DNA of 64,000 nucleotides. It comes from Apis mellifera. Lineage: Eukaryota; Arthropoda; Insecta; Hymenoptera; Apidae. The position numbers and the translations under genes are program-made. Below the pieces are notes generated by a model. The model was not told the DNA's origin. It saw only the letters and a list, made by a program, of their open reading frames with translations, and made no database searches. Positions 36,034 to 48,459 of the stretch are shown one piece after another (position 1 is the first letter of the stretch; every line of letters begins with the position of its first letter). Location of the stretch: the NCBI RefSeq assembly GCF_003254395.2, contig NC_037640.1, forward strand, positions 12,819,789-12,883,788. Reading direction: 5' to 3'.

Positions 36034-39000
36034 CTGTAGCCAAATTCCGAAACGTTACCGCGAATATGAGCAATTCACAATCCCCGTGCCCTTAAAATGA
36101 AATCGTTCGTGAAATCAGTTCAGGCGCAAAGAAGAATTTCTAACGAATACGTGTATCCACATGTATTTTTACGTGATTTCGTTACAATTTAAATGGCGAG
36201 GAAAAATTTTACTTTCGAAGAGAATAATCTTCGTCGAAACTTTGAACGTTGATTTTGAACAAATGTGTGTGCTTGAGCATCATCTGCCGTTTCCTTTATA
36301 TTACGAGCTTCGAGTGAACGCGTGGTTTAACTGATTCACGAGTCTAATAATTCTAACTCTTGATGCGAACCGTGTTCTATTTTATTACTGTCGCGGATCT
36401 TGGTTTTTCCTCCAATCGTGAAAATGCAAACTAAGTAAAAGGAATAGTCGCATTTCGAATTACTTAGAGTTATAATTTTTTTATTAAGTTAAATTGATAA
36501 CATCTTTCTTGATCTCTTATTTGAGAACAATTTCAATTTGATAATATAAATGTTATTCGAGCATTTTAATAAATAATTACTTAAAGTTTTTAATTGGTTA
36601 ATTATCTTTAAAAAAATTTGACTATTAAAAAGTGATTCGTTGTATTAAATTTGAAGCGACGAAATTTAATAAATGTTATTCGGGCATTTTAAAAAACTTG
36701 AATTAACTTTATTCGAAACTTTTAATTTTTTCAACCTAGAATTAAGTGACTTCATCACTGCTTATATTATTGAAAACACTTTGTTGAAAATATAAAATCC
36801 ACGCTCTCGATCCAAATCTTCGACTTGTCCTTAACGATAAAAAGAAAAAAAAATGATTCGCTCGAGATTGATACTTCAACAACAACACAACGATGCACAG
36901 AGACACACTGTTACGAGGGAAAAATATCTTTCTCGAGATTAAATCCATTGGGATATTAGACGTCTCGCGTGCCACGAAACCGAGTTACCATCGCAATTTC
37001 CACTTAGTACACGCACTGACGGCGATATTGGATTAGAAAAAAACTAGAGGAAGACTAGAGGAGGAGGAGGGGTGACGAAGAGCGAAGGGAATAGATTTCT
37101 CCTCTCCTTCTCTAATTTCTCGAATGTTTCGTCGCCGCCGCGTTGAATCGTCAAACAGCGGCCAGGTTATTTGTTGGCAGTTCCCCCCACCCTTTCCCAT
37201 TCTTCGAATAGCTTCTCTCTCCCCTCCACCGCTTCGACGGCGATCCGCGACCCGAGATACAAATACGAAGTCGAAGATTGAAAATAAGCGTGACAAAGGA
37301 AAACGCTTTGATTCCAGCTAAAACTAGCTAAAATCTCCCCTTAACGATAATTCTTATCGTTCAGGCACTTACGAGATAAAAATTGAAAAATCTCGAGAAA
37401 GAAAATCTTATTTCTCGATGTATTATCCGCTATTGTGGATAGTCACGATAAAATTCGAACCGAGCTCCCTCCTTTCCCCCCCTTTATGAAATTATTCTTG
37501 GGAACTCGAAGCCGATTAACCGATTTCTATGACCGTGTTGAAACAACTGTCTGTCTGAGAAAGGAGGAGGAGATAGAATTCGGCGAAATCAACTGAAAAG
37601 GGATTATAGGGGGAGGGGAGGTCTTTGAAAACTGTGCTCTCACTTTCGCGCGGGGAGTGGTCATAAATTTTCATAGAAAGGCGAGTTCGTTCGCTTTGCC
37701 GCCGGGATTAGCGGGGCTTTCCGCTCTCGTTGCCCGTTTCTCTCATTGTTTTAGCCGCGTTCGCCGCGATGGAAAGCCTCCTCGAGAAGGAGAAGGAGTG
37801 GGAGTAGGAGTAGGAGTAGGAGTAGGAGAGGGGATCAAAGTTTCGACCGCGCATCGATCGTTGCGCATCGAGCGAACGGCGTGAAAAGGGGAACCGCGCC
37901 GCTCTCGCTTCTTTCCTTACGCTCGAGCGTGAATTCGCGATTTTTTCCTGATGATGGAATAACAAGAAAGAAAGAAAGAAAGAGTGGTTGGTTGGCTGCT
38001 CGTGCACCCTTATCCATCCATTCTCCATGAGTAATTGTTTCGTGTATGTAAATGCTCGCGGTCGGGGCAGGGCATTTAACAAATTGCAAACCGGTTGCAG
38101 CGCGAATTTTTTGCTCGGCTAAATGGTGGACGGAAGGTGGATGGAAGGAGGAGGTGGGGAGGGTCAGTGGAATAGAAGAGGATTGTGCTCGCAACGAATT
38201 GGCTCGCGGCTCGGATCTTTTAATTTCATACCTTTTTTACGCCAGACCGTACCGTTTCACTTTTCCCGACTGTTATCGGGTAAAACATCGCCGGTCTACG
38301 AACATCTCTTCTTTTCTTTCTCACTTCGAAACACCGTATGGGCACAAGTTAGATCGATAAAAGTGCGTGAATTTTTGTTTAAAAGTAATCGAAAACATTG
38401 TAAGAGGATTTCGATCGATGCTTTCGAGATGATGATAATATATGATTTTTTTTTAGAAAAGTATTTTTTGTATTTTTTTTTTTTCATGAAAAGAATTTGA
38501 GAAAAAAATCAGTATTTTTGATGAAATATGATTACAGGTACTCTTTGTCCAATCCGTATCCTCGAATGAAACATTCATCGGTGGATGGAACAAAGTAAGA
38601 CAAAATCGAATCGTAATCCAAAGTTGGCGAACAATCTACGATTGTTAATTCGATGGGGCGAATCGAGTCCTTGGAGTTTATCCGCTTACCGCGGTATCAA
38701 GTGAAACGTAAACCGTGGCCGTGTACGAAACGCCAACAATCGCATCAATATTCCTGAGAAAGCCGTAAACAGATCGCGCGTGAATCAAGCAGTTTGCACG
38801 GTTTGTATGGCGCAGTGTTGTTGGCTCGCTCGCATACCGGCCAGAGAGAGAGAGAGATAGAGAATTGCAATCCCACAGTCGCGTCCCCTCTGGATATTAG
38901 CGTTCGTCATCGAGCCGAGTTTGCGCCGCAGGCGAAGGAGGTGAATCGGCGCTTAAGGAACGTTAATCAGGACGATTCACCGTATAATTCGAGTTCAGCC

Positions 39001-42000
39001 GCATTCGAATTCCGGGACGAATTATCCTTCCGAGGCCGGTCGCTTCTCCTCGCCGAAAATTAGAACGTCTGTTCCACGGTTGGCTTGTACGTACGCCGCG
39101 ACGCGATATTCGTGGGATTTGTAACGCGCGCAACGTTACAAACGATGACGTAGCACTCTCGCTTGCGCGTCTTGTGCGACGTTGCCGGTTGACGAATCGT
39201 ATCCGGCCGATAAAACAGAATGTTCGTATTCGGCGCAACGAAAAAACGGAAAGGATACATTCGAGTTACGGCGCGCGTTGAAACTATCGCGTTTAAGCGC
39301 GGATATTTTTGCGACTTTTTTAGACGAAGGGGGAAACGTTTGCTCCCCTCGGTGGAATTATTTCTAGCTAATTTTTTTCACAGACGTTGACCGTGGTGTT
39401 GTAACGAGGGAGGAAAATTTCTCCACGACGTTTCCACCTCGCGCAAAAAACCTCGGGCTGGTGTTGATCCAGAATAATTTGACACGGCCCTTTGCCACCC
39501 TTCTTGTTACCGTTTTCAACCCTCGTTTTTCTTCCATTTTTCCGCCCCGTTGTACCAAGGATTTTTCGTGTCCACCAAGGATTTTTAAACCGATAAACGA
39601 CTCGTGAGAGCAATTTTTCTTTCCTCATTCTTTCTTTCTTTTCTTTCTTTTCTTTCTTTTCTTTGGAAAAATCAAACAATTCCTATCGAATTTCGGCTCA
39701 AGTTTTTTCGAGTTTTATTCGAGTGACATCATATTCGTTTACGGATAATTTTAATTTTTTCTAGAAAAATTTTTACAATTTTAAATTTTCCTTTCGTAAG
39801 ACATTAACGATTCCATTTCGATTATTATAAACTCACTTTCATTATATTTGCTTCGAATAATTATAAATAACCGTGCTTCTCTTCTTTCTCCAAAAAATTT
39901 TCCAAAATTTAATTTCTAATATTTCTAATATTTGAGAACTCGAGAGGTAAGAACGAGAGCTGGAAACAGAGTGTTGCGCCTCTTTCAGCCGACAAAAAAA
40001 GCTGGTTGGCCGGCCATAAAGAATAACGAGCGCGCGCACCAAATTGAACGTCGGGACTCGGCGATACTCCGACACGTCTCCAATAAACGAATATTCTTCG
40101 GTCGAATATCGTTGAAGATACACCGTTCGGATCGCGAAAAATCGTGAAGAAAATTGTGAAGGAATCGTCGTCTCTCTTTCTCTGTAGTTGCAATCAGGTA
40201 GACGAGAGAATGGTGAATCGGCGGGATTGACTGGATTTAAAGATCATTAGACGCGGAGGTAGTACACGTCTAGGTAGATGAGTAAGCTGATTGAGTTTAT
40301 CGGATCGGCGAATTGCCAACCGGTCTCCCCTTCTTCGCGAGAGGAGAAGGAGGGGGGGAGGAGTCTCTTCCATTTCCTATTCTTCCCCGTTTCCTCGATT
40401 AGTTCTTCCTTCCTTCCTTCCTTCCTTTTATCCGTGTCTTCTCCCCCCCCCCCTTCTGATAAAAGTTCAATAATCCCGGCGCGTAATCCACCGGCATCGA
40501 TAATCCGCCCTTTCGTTAATTTATTATTCATCGAACGGTCGAACCACTTTGCACCTCGAATCGAATCGAGTGGAACGATCCCCTAAATTGCACGAAGAGG
40601 AGGGGCGGGTTGTAGTAGAAGTTCTTTTTCCTCGAGAGTTGGACAAGGAAAAATAATCGAAACGGATGAATGGATGGCCTGAATCGAGAACTTTGATGCT
40701 TCGTAGGAAAAAAAGAAAAAAGATGGAGGAAAATTGTTAGTTAAAAAACAATTTACAAAGCGGTATAATATAATAGGAACAAAGGGAAATGATGTGATTC
40801 GATGTAATTTCGCGTATGATGTTTGGTAAACATTTTCTCTCTAAGTTTCTTTTAACTTGGAATGGAAAAAGATAGAAAGAAAAGAAAGGAAAAAAAAAAG
40901 AAAGGAAGAAAAACGCGAACGAGCGATTGAATTGAATTTCATATTTATGAGCGTTGCAACAATACTCGATTCCTCTTGAATTGGGAACAAACGGAGGAGA
41001 GAGAGGGAGGGAAGGAACAAAGAGGATCGAAGAGCCATGAAAAACGTAAATAAATATAACAAACAACGCACGACGAGAAATTTATTTCGTTTAATTACTC
41101 GCGTTGCGATAAAAGTAATGTTCGCATCACCGGCTTTGCCCGTCGCGCCCGCGTCCTTCTAATTCAGTGGAAAAAACGGTCGAGGAAATATCGCGCAGTT
41201 CGTTGTCTCTCTCTCTCTCTCCCTTCCTTCGTCGCCTTCGTTCTATCCTCGTTGCGCGAGAAATATATTTCTATGACGCGGTGGGGGAAATAAACGACGC
41301 GCCTTATATTCGAATTCGAAATCCGGGAAAAGAAAAATCGAGGGAGGGGGAAAAAGAGCCTATCCCATCCAGTTTTAATTAAACTTTCAATTTCTACATA
41401 TATTTTTGGTATATATGTCTTCCAGTTAGTTTTCGAAAGTTAACTAAACAATCGACAACGAATTTCTATCGCGCAGCTTGGAAAAACGCTTCATTATCGA
41501 CCGAGTCCGAAATCGATCAGCCAATATTATCGCGCGGTTCGTGTCTCCAACATTGTTCGAAACGAAACAAAACTAGGAGCAGGAAAGAAAAGCTATGAAG
41601 AATAAAAATGAATCCTGCGTCGGGCTGTTTCTATAAATCAAATAGATCCATACTTATCTCACGAGTACGCGAGAAAAGGAGGTGAAATGAAAAAATCTTG
41701 CGTGTAAATAAATTCTTTCCCTTTCGATAATAACTTTCGACCGAATTCGAATTATTTCATCGTTCGTGGCGCCATCTGAAACAACTGAGCTTCGATCAGT
41801 GCTTTGAAAGTTTCCAGTCCGATAATTTAATTACTTTATATAAATATACTTAATTATATTATATTATATTTATTATATATATATATTTAATTATATATAT
41901 TTATTTAAATCTCTCGTTCGATTATTTAAATAATAACACATGTGCATCGTTCCCTTTATATAATTTTAAAATCTTTCCCGTTACCGTACGAAGCGCGGTT

Positions 42001-42779
42001 ATCTCGTCTCCTTTCTCGTTTCGAAACGAGGGCTCGCGCAGAACGACTTTATTGTTTATTTTCGCTCCGTCTCTCTCTTTCGAACGGCGCTCAGATGCGG
42101 CCCTCGATCTCCCGAAGTCAACTCGTACCTAGACTCTTCTCTCCCTCAAGGCCACTTACTCTTCTTCCCGCCTTGCAAAACACGTTTCCCTCGCGTGGAA
42201 ATGGAAAGAATAGAATCGCTTCTTTCGTTGCAGCAGAGTCGGGGGAGTTGAGCAGTGAAGTTTCGAAGCACTGGGAGAAGAAGGGACGGGTAGAAAACGT
42301 AGGATTGGAATGTTTGTACCTTTGATTCACGTCGGTTTAATTGTTACGGCATCAGCGGCAATTTCATTTTCTCGCTTAGTCGGTTATTACTGCGATGAAT
42401 ATATAGGTGAGGTTAGGGGAGCTCGTAACAATAGTAAAGTGGCGGACGTGAATTTGTAATTCAAATTGTCTCTTTCTGCGGAGCGGAGTAGTAGCGGGTG
42501 AGGAGCGCAGAATGTCGTTGTTACGTGTAAAAGGTAAACAGCGTTCGGGGGTTTCGCCCGGTGAAAATGTAGGCAAAGTGGGCTCTAATATAGTGAAACC
42601 TCCTTGATACTTTGTTTGCGACATAATGGAACGACCGTGTAACACGAGAGCGCTCGAACCTTTTTCTGGAAATTTGCAACGTCCGAGGGCGCGAATCGAA
42701 AATCCTCCAACGGAGTTTTTCCCGTTTTTCGTTCAACCGACTTTTCAACCATGAAGAATACATATTTTTTCGTCGTTTA
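36034..42779. other. Noncoding, long gene-free stretch
   Basis: Nearly 7 kb of mixed DNA. Visible items: a GGAGTA hexamer run (37797-37828), TTTC runs (39631-39662), a TTCC run (40404-40427), C run (40443-40453), CT run (41205-41221) and AT-rich sequence (41830-41925). Frames of 60-127 codons overlap on both strands without domains. No RNA gene is recognised. Confidence 0.45.
41740..41830 (+). repeat. Dispersed repeat with GGCGCC core, copy 3 (short)
   Basis: gaattcgaattatttcatcg, gtggcgccatctgaaacaac and tttccagtcc match the left half of copy 1. The hairpin block is changed and the right half is missing. Confidence 0.55.
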
Positions 42780-43400
42780 TAATTATCACTATCGAGATAA
42801 ATAATATGTATTTTGTAAATCGAGACGTAACGTTAAATTTCCTTAAATGTCAAAATTTATAAATTTCAAATTCTTTATATATTTTTTCATATTTATTTTT
42901 TTATAGTTATTATTATCGAGATAAAAAATATATATTTTAAGAGATAAATAATATATTTTATATAAAGTGTAATCGAGACGTAACGTTAAATTTCCTTAAA
43001 TGTCAAAATTTAAATTTAAGTTAAATTTCAAATTCTTTATATATTTTTTCATATTTATTTTTTTATAATTATTACTATCGAGATAAAAAATATATATTTT
43101 AAGAAATAAATAATATATTTTATATAAAGTGTAATCGAGACGTAACATTAAATTTCCTTAAATGTCAGAATTTATAAATTTCAAATTCTTTATATATTTT
43201 TTCATATTTATTTTTTTATAGTTATTATATATTATATATATTATTATTATTATTATATATATTTATATAAATGTAATCGACATAACGTTAAATTTCTTTC
43301 GAAAATGTCAAAATTTATAAATTTCAAATTCTTTATATATTTTTTCATACAGTTTATAGTTATTACTATCGAGATAAAAAATGTATACTTTGCAAAAGAT
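42780..43400. repeat. AT-rich tandem array, about four copies of ~150 bp
   Basis: The block tcgagacgtaacgttaaatt is seen at about 42820, 42972 and 43135, with a variant at 43277. Each is followed by ttcaaattctttatatattt and atcgagataaaaaatatata. Confidence 0.9.
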
Positions 43401-45294
43401 AACATCATGAAACGTAAGCTAAAAGAATTTTTTAATTTTACTATATCGAATTCGTATCGTATCGAAACGTAGAAGAATTTTCGAATTCGATGCGAAGTTA
43501 TATTGGATTGGATATCTTTACGTACATCGTTGCGTCGAAATAAAAAAAGCGTATACTTTGCCAAACATACGAACGAAACGAGAGGTAAGGTGATTTAAAG
43601 GGCGAACGTGGCAACGTGGCACGATAATTGTTGCAGCGGGGACGATTGCTCGGCATGAAATTCCATTAAATTTATATATCGGCGGGGCGTGGAGCGTGTT
43701 GGGCAATGCTGGGTTTGTTTCATTTATGACAGTGGGTGTGCACCTGTCAGCACGGGATTTTCGAAATCGCGCGGCAGAAACTCTTTACGAGGCTTTCATC
43801 CGAACGGGCAATTACACTTTCGGCTACGAATGAAACGATCGCGTCAAACTGTCGGCCAGACGGCGTATCGCCTATGTATGCCGTCATGCGCTCAACAACG
43901 TCCGATTTACTTGCCCGTTTTACTCGATTCCAACTTAATTGGACAATTTAATGCAATCTCCCCGAACAATACCGAATTATCGCCTTGTATCGCGTTGATT
44001 AAATTTTCTTGCAAGGATCTCCAGACTTCTCGTCTCTCCCCCCCCCCCCTCCCCTCTTCTTTTTTCCGTCCCAAAGAAAAGAAAAGCTTCCTTCCCTTCG
44101 AAATCGTGTATTTAAATATTCTTCCTTCTTCGTCGCGCAAAGATTTTAACAAAGAAACTAAACTCGATCCCCAGAATATTTTTTACTTCTCGAAAAAAAA
44201 AAATTCGAGTAGTTCGATTCAACTATTTTCGAGTAAATTCTTATATATTGCGAAGAAGGATCGAAGATACTTTTTGCGGAAGAAAAATTGAAGGAGGGCG
44301 ATAAATTATCGTCGACTCGAGGACAGCCAAGCGAAGATATTGGCGAAGATGCTTGCTCGAAGATCCTTGTCAGATTCGAGCGAGTTAAAAATTCCTCGGT
44401 GGATCGAACGGATACTAAAATTCCTTCCCGTTCGACGTTTCCAACTCTATGACGTGTTGCCGCCCGTTCCTCAGGCGAGCGTATCGTCTCCGTAGGATCG
44501 GAACGAGTCCCCGGGGATCCATCGAGGCGGCGCTTGCCAACCGCTGGAAAATATTTTCCCAGTCCTTTCGTGTTGGGGAAAGTTTATCGTTCGTTACCAC
44601 CGGAATCGTTCCGCCCACGATGTCGTTTCTTACTTTCCTTCCTTCCTTCCTTCCTTCCTTCCTTCCTTCCACGTTTGACGAGCTGTTTGTTCTGTTTCAG
44701 CTCGTCAAATACGAATTCGCGTATATTCCTCCTTTATTTAACCAGCCATAATCCACCGTTTAATACCAAAGGTTTATTATACATTCATTACGTATATTAT
44801 TGTTATATACATATATACATTAGTATTATGTATTCGAGGTTATAATAGTTTATTGTTATTCGAGTTGAAAAATTCGAAAAAACTTGTATTCCACGCGAAG
44901 TTAGAACGGTTTGTTTTTTTAAGATAAGGGTATAAGAGTATATGTCGGTCGTGTGGAACGTTAGCCGGTTATTAACTCGGGTCTCTCGTTCGTTTCACTC
45001 GTCGCGGTTTAAAAGTAAACGAGGCTCGATGGATTCCTTCCTTTTCCCTCCTCGGTCAAAGGGAAGGTATTTGTTGACTTTTGCGAAACCTCTGACGTCC
45101 GTCAAACGAATCGATCTCGGGTAAACTTTCCACGAGCGTGGGGTATATATACCTTATGGAATAAACTATATTGGAGGATTTTTTTTTGGGGGGGGGGAAC
45201 TTTGAACGAAGAATGAGTTTAAATGAAAAATTAATAATTCTAAATAATATCGATTGATGATTTATTGCGTTATTTTTTATTTACATCTTATCTC

Positions 45295-45333
<39 letters not shown>

Positions 45334-45486
45334 AAAACAGTGACTTGATTCGATCAGGTACGATATTTGCCACACGATACAACGAATCATAATCATAGGA
45401 ATCATACAAATTTCACGCTCCTTACAATCTAAGATTACAAGATTAAGAATATTAAGAATATCTAGCGCAACATTAACGAAATTAAA
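43401..45486. other. Noncoding 3' of the Gag-like gene
   Basis: CpG-rich parts (43580-44000), C run (44040-44049), TTCC run (44635-44670), G run (45188-45198) and CT run (45301-45329). The frames here have no domain. There is no pol, protease or LTR sequence downstream of the Gag-like gene. Confidence 0.5.
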
Positions 45487-45492
45487 TTTATT
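45487..45492 (-). terminator. Poly(A) signal AATAAA for the Gag-like gene
   Basis: On the minus strand AATAAA lies about 70 bp after the TAA stop. The position is suitable for a short 3' UTR, although the region is AT-rich and other copies exist by chance. Confidence 0.4.
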
Positions 45493-45563
45493 AGATAAAA
45501 TAAATATGTACATATATACAGACGCATATTTAGAAAAGTAAACACAAGAGATAGGAGAAGGAA

Positions 45564-46442
45564 TTATGAGGGGGACGGGTGGTGGCAAGAGGACGAGGAC
45601 GAGGTATTGTCCTTGGAGTCTACGAGGCTGCACGAGGCAAAGCGTTCCAGCGTGTTGCTGTCCAACGTACACAACGCGAACCGCTCTATATTTATCGTCG
45701 TGTTTTTATATTTCCCGTGGATGTGTTTACGTTTGTTACACTTGTGACATCTCTCCTCGTTCCTCTCGTGCAAGTATTTCTCCTTCTTGTGCTTGTGGTG
45801 GGGGCACTTGACCAACGATCTGGCGAAATACTTGGCCATCGTCTCCTCGTCCCACTGCCTGCTGCCCGACGCTTTCCTCTTCTCCATGTTGTCCACGTAA
45901 CGGGCTTTCTCGATCATATCTTCGAAGTTGATTATCGCGTTCCTCGATATCTTCCTTCGTATCGGTTTCTTCAACATCCAGTATATCATATCGATCTGCA
46001 CTTCTTCCGGATGCGGGTTGGGGAGTTCGGCGAGGAGGGCGCGTTTCTGTTTGATGAACTCGTCGGTAGGAGCGTTGGCGTCCTGCTTCGAGGAGAACAG
46101 CTCGCTGTATATCTCGTAGGCGGCTCTCTTGGGCGCGAACGAGTCTTGGAGCATGGCCATCGCATCCGACCATTTCGCCACGTCTCCGCCGACGTCTTCC
46201 CACCACTCGGCCGCCTCCCCCTCGAACAACAGTGGCAGCTCGTGCAGGGCCACGTCCTCGTTCACCTTTTCCATGTCTTTGAAAAGGCAGATCGTAACGA
46301 GAAATTTGTTCAAGTCGTCCCTGCTTCCGTCGAACCGTGCCGTGCACTGTTTAAAACTGCCCTTCCTCTGGACTGGTGCCGGTTGCGGTCGCGATGCGCT
46401 CGAAGCGCCCGCCGTCGCGTCCTGGCTTTCGTCCACTTCCAT
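45564..46442 (-). CDS. Arc-like, retrotransposon Gag-derived protein (292 residues)
   Basis: This is an intact single-exon gene. Residues about 36-190 match the Ty3/Gypsy-type Gag capsid domain shared with insect and vertebrate Arc: FDGSRDDLNKFL, LPLLFEGEAAEWWEDV, FAPKRAAYEIYSELFSSKQ, PTDEFIKQKRALLAELP, then the helical C-lobe to ARYVDNMEKRK. Residues 1-30 are Ser/Ala/Pro-rich and probably disordered. Residues 213-232 are His/Lys-rich. Residues 232-245 form a zinc-knuckle pattern C-x2-C-x4-H-x4, but the last ligand is Tyr (TAT) where Cys is expected. The tail holds a duplicated LERFA/IERFA motif and a Ser run. Known family members assemble capsid-like shells, and Arc carries mRNA between neurons; whether this one does is unknown. 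No pol or LTR was seen nearby, so a domesticated gene or an orphan Gag are both possible. The start gives the full N-terminus before the capsid. Confidence 0.85.
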   Translation of the reverse strand: MEVDESQDATAGASSASRPQPAPVQRKGSFKQCTARFDGSRDDLNKFLVTICLFKDMEKVNEDVALHELPLLFEGEAAEWWEDVGGDVAKWSDAMAMLQDSFAPKRAAYEIYSELFSSKQDANAPTDEFIKQKRALLAELPNPHPEEVQIDMIYWMLKKPIRRKISRNAIINFEDMIEKARYVDNMEKRKASGSRQWDEETMAKYFARSLVKCPHHKHKKEKYLHERNEERCHKCNKRKHIHGKYKNTTINIERFALCTLDSNTLERFASCSLVDSKDNTSSSSSCHHPSPS

Positions 46443-46604
46443 ATCTCTACTCTTCTTTACCGGTAGCGTGATTCGAGCTCGCGCGCAGAGCTAAATTTGG
46501 CAACTAGGCGTTCTGCGACCGCGAATCGAACGAACGAGTCGTAAGTGTGTAATTCGGCGAGGAAGAATTCTCTCGAAATTTGCTTCCTTCTATGCCGAGT
46601 ATTG

Positions 46605-46650
46605 CCAGATTACTGTCCAACTCGGACACGGGAAACGGCTTTAAATACGT
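46605..46650 (-). promoter_or_regulatory. Possible TATA-type promoter of the Gag-like gene
   Basis: On the minus strand TATTTAAAG (about 46634-46642) precedes a GACAGTAA initiator-like word by about 33 bases, and the ATG of the Gag-like gene follows within about 170 bp. This would give a short 5' UTR. The initiator match is imperfect. Confidence 0.25.
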
Positions 46651-46960
46651 TTTTCCGCACTTTCCTCCGTCCAATCAGAGCTTGGCTCCGGGTTTTACCT
46701 GAACTTTTACTGCACCCTTTGCGACTCAGGTATTCGCCGCGCAACCTTCCTGCCACCTTGCACTTCCTTATCCCTATCGTCCTTTCTAATCCCTACTAGT
46801 TCTATTATTATTGGAAATAGTCATATTTCTTTCTTTCTAATACTTGACAAGCGTGCACATTCTCTGAATATTAAAAATTGAAGAAAGGACGAATAAGGGA
46901 TTTTTTTAAATAAACTACGTATTTTTTAATTATTTTTGTTTCCGTTTACATAATTTAAAC

Positions 46961-46996
<36 letters not shown>

Positions 46997-47439
46997 CGAG
47001 AGATAATAAAACGTGGCCGTAATTGATAAACATCTGCCCTCGTCGATCGAATAATTGGTCGCGGATAAAAACGGCACGCGTTTCGAGATAAATAACGCGT
47101 TTTCGAGCCCTGGCTTTTCGTTCCTTTCGCGTGTAATGCGCGCCACGTTCACGTTTCAATAACGATTTCCAACTATTGTTCATATCGGGAGGAGGAAAGG
47201 AGGGGGAGGGAGAGAGAACATCGAATCTATCCGATGTTTACACAGGGCTCTGTTCGGTCGGTAACTTCTGCACTGTCGATATTTTTGTACAAAAAAGGGA
47301 GCGTATACCACCATTAAGTTTAAACATCGCGTAACGATGTTTGCGCCGTTTAATATCTATCGTTTGTATTTCTGGATATTTTTTTTGTTAAAATATACTC
47401 GTTTTCGTTTCTAATCAACTTTTTTCTCCTTCTTCTTGT
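46651..47439. other. Noncoding with CT microsatellite
   Basis: CT run at 46966-46993, otherwise unique DNA. No gene is recognised. Confidence 0.5.
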
Positions 47440-48340
47440 CATTTTCGATCAATTAATCCGTCGTAAATTTTTCATTCCCTTTCGAAAATCGATATTTACA
47501 TCAAGTATAATAAATTATACTCGTAATAATAAATTTTTATCATAGAAAATATTAATAAGTTAATAACGCTAACTCTACATTGAAAATAAGAATATTTACA
47601 AAATAATCAAGCGTATCATTTCTGATTACATGTTATTTAAAAAAAAAATATTCATTTTAGAGAATCTTTTTATTTCTTTTCTTTTACTTTCGATCGAATT
47701 AATAAAATTTCGTCCCTTCTCGAAAATCGATAATTGTAATCTCATCAAGTACGTACGATAATAAATTATACCTGCGATAATTATTATTTACCAACAGAAT
47801 TAAGTTACACTCTGCACTTTGAAAAGAAGAATATATTTTGTTTATTAAAGTCTATGTTTTGTTTATTAAAATGTCAAATATGTAATTTCCAATGATATAT
47901 TTCTCGCAAAGGAAACTATTCAGAAACTTTTCATTGTACTTTTACCTTTTCTTTGTTCTTCTTATCTCTCGACCGGTCCCTTTTCGAAAAATCGATATTT
48001 ACAATTTTATGAATACTATTTTAATTGTGTACAACAAACAATAAATTAGTCACAATAACGGCATTAACGGAGTGCCGTTAGGTGTGCATACCGTTAAGTT
48101 AATAATGCACACTCATTATTCGACCAACTGTATTTCGAAAATTATTTATATATATATAAATAATTTATATAATTTATATAATTTATATATATATAAATAT
48201 TTATTCGAAACGTCAGGTATATCGTTTCCGATGATAAATCTTCTTTTTACCTCCATCGAAATGTTGGTGTAGTTTGAAAACTTTTTCTAAAATTCTCCCA
48301 GTTATTTATTGTTCTCTAAAGTTTCTCGATAATAATAATA
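47440..48340. repeat. Three diverged copies of a ~260-bp AT-rich unit
   Basis: ccctttcgaaaatcgatatt (47477), cccttctcgaaaatcgataa (47714) and cccttttcgaaaaatcgata (47978) each lead into caataaattat / gataataaattatac words. Each copy then has a block like gtatcatttctgattac or gtatatcgtttccgatgat. The copies are clearly older than the adjacent satellite. One contains a TA-rich insertion at 48145-48200. Confidence 0.65.
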
Positions 48341-48459
48341 AAACTTTTGGTAACTAAAAACTTATGCATTTAACCTTAACTTGACCTGAAGTTAATCCGT
48401 GACAGTAAATGCATAGATATTCTTTACGAAAATGGTCAACCTGTATTAACCGTTATCCT

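Noticed and set aside
43689..44291. 200-codon plus-strand frame
   Set aside because: It overlaps other frames on both strands and includes Pro/Ser strings from a C run; no domain.
45736..46347. 203-codon minus-strand frame inside the Gag-like gene
   Set aside because: It is a shifted frame of the same gene, Arg/Gly-rich, with no domain.
45579..46466. 295-codon plus-strand frame opposite the Gag-like gene
   Set aside because: It is the antisense shadow of the minus-strand gene. The minus strand carries clear capsid-domain motifs, and this frame has none.
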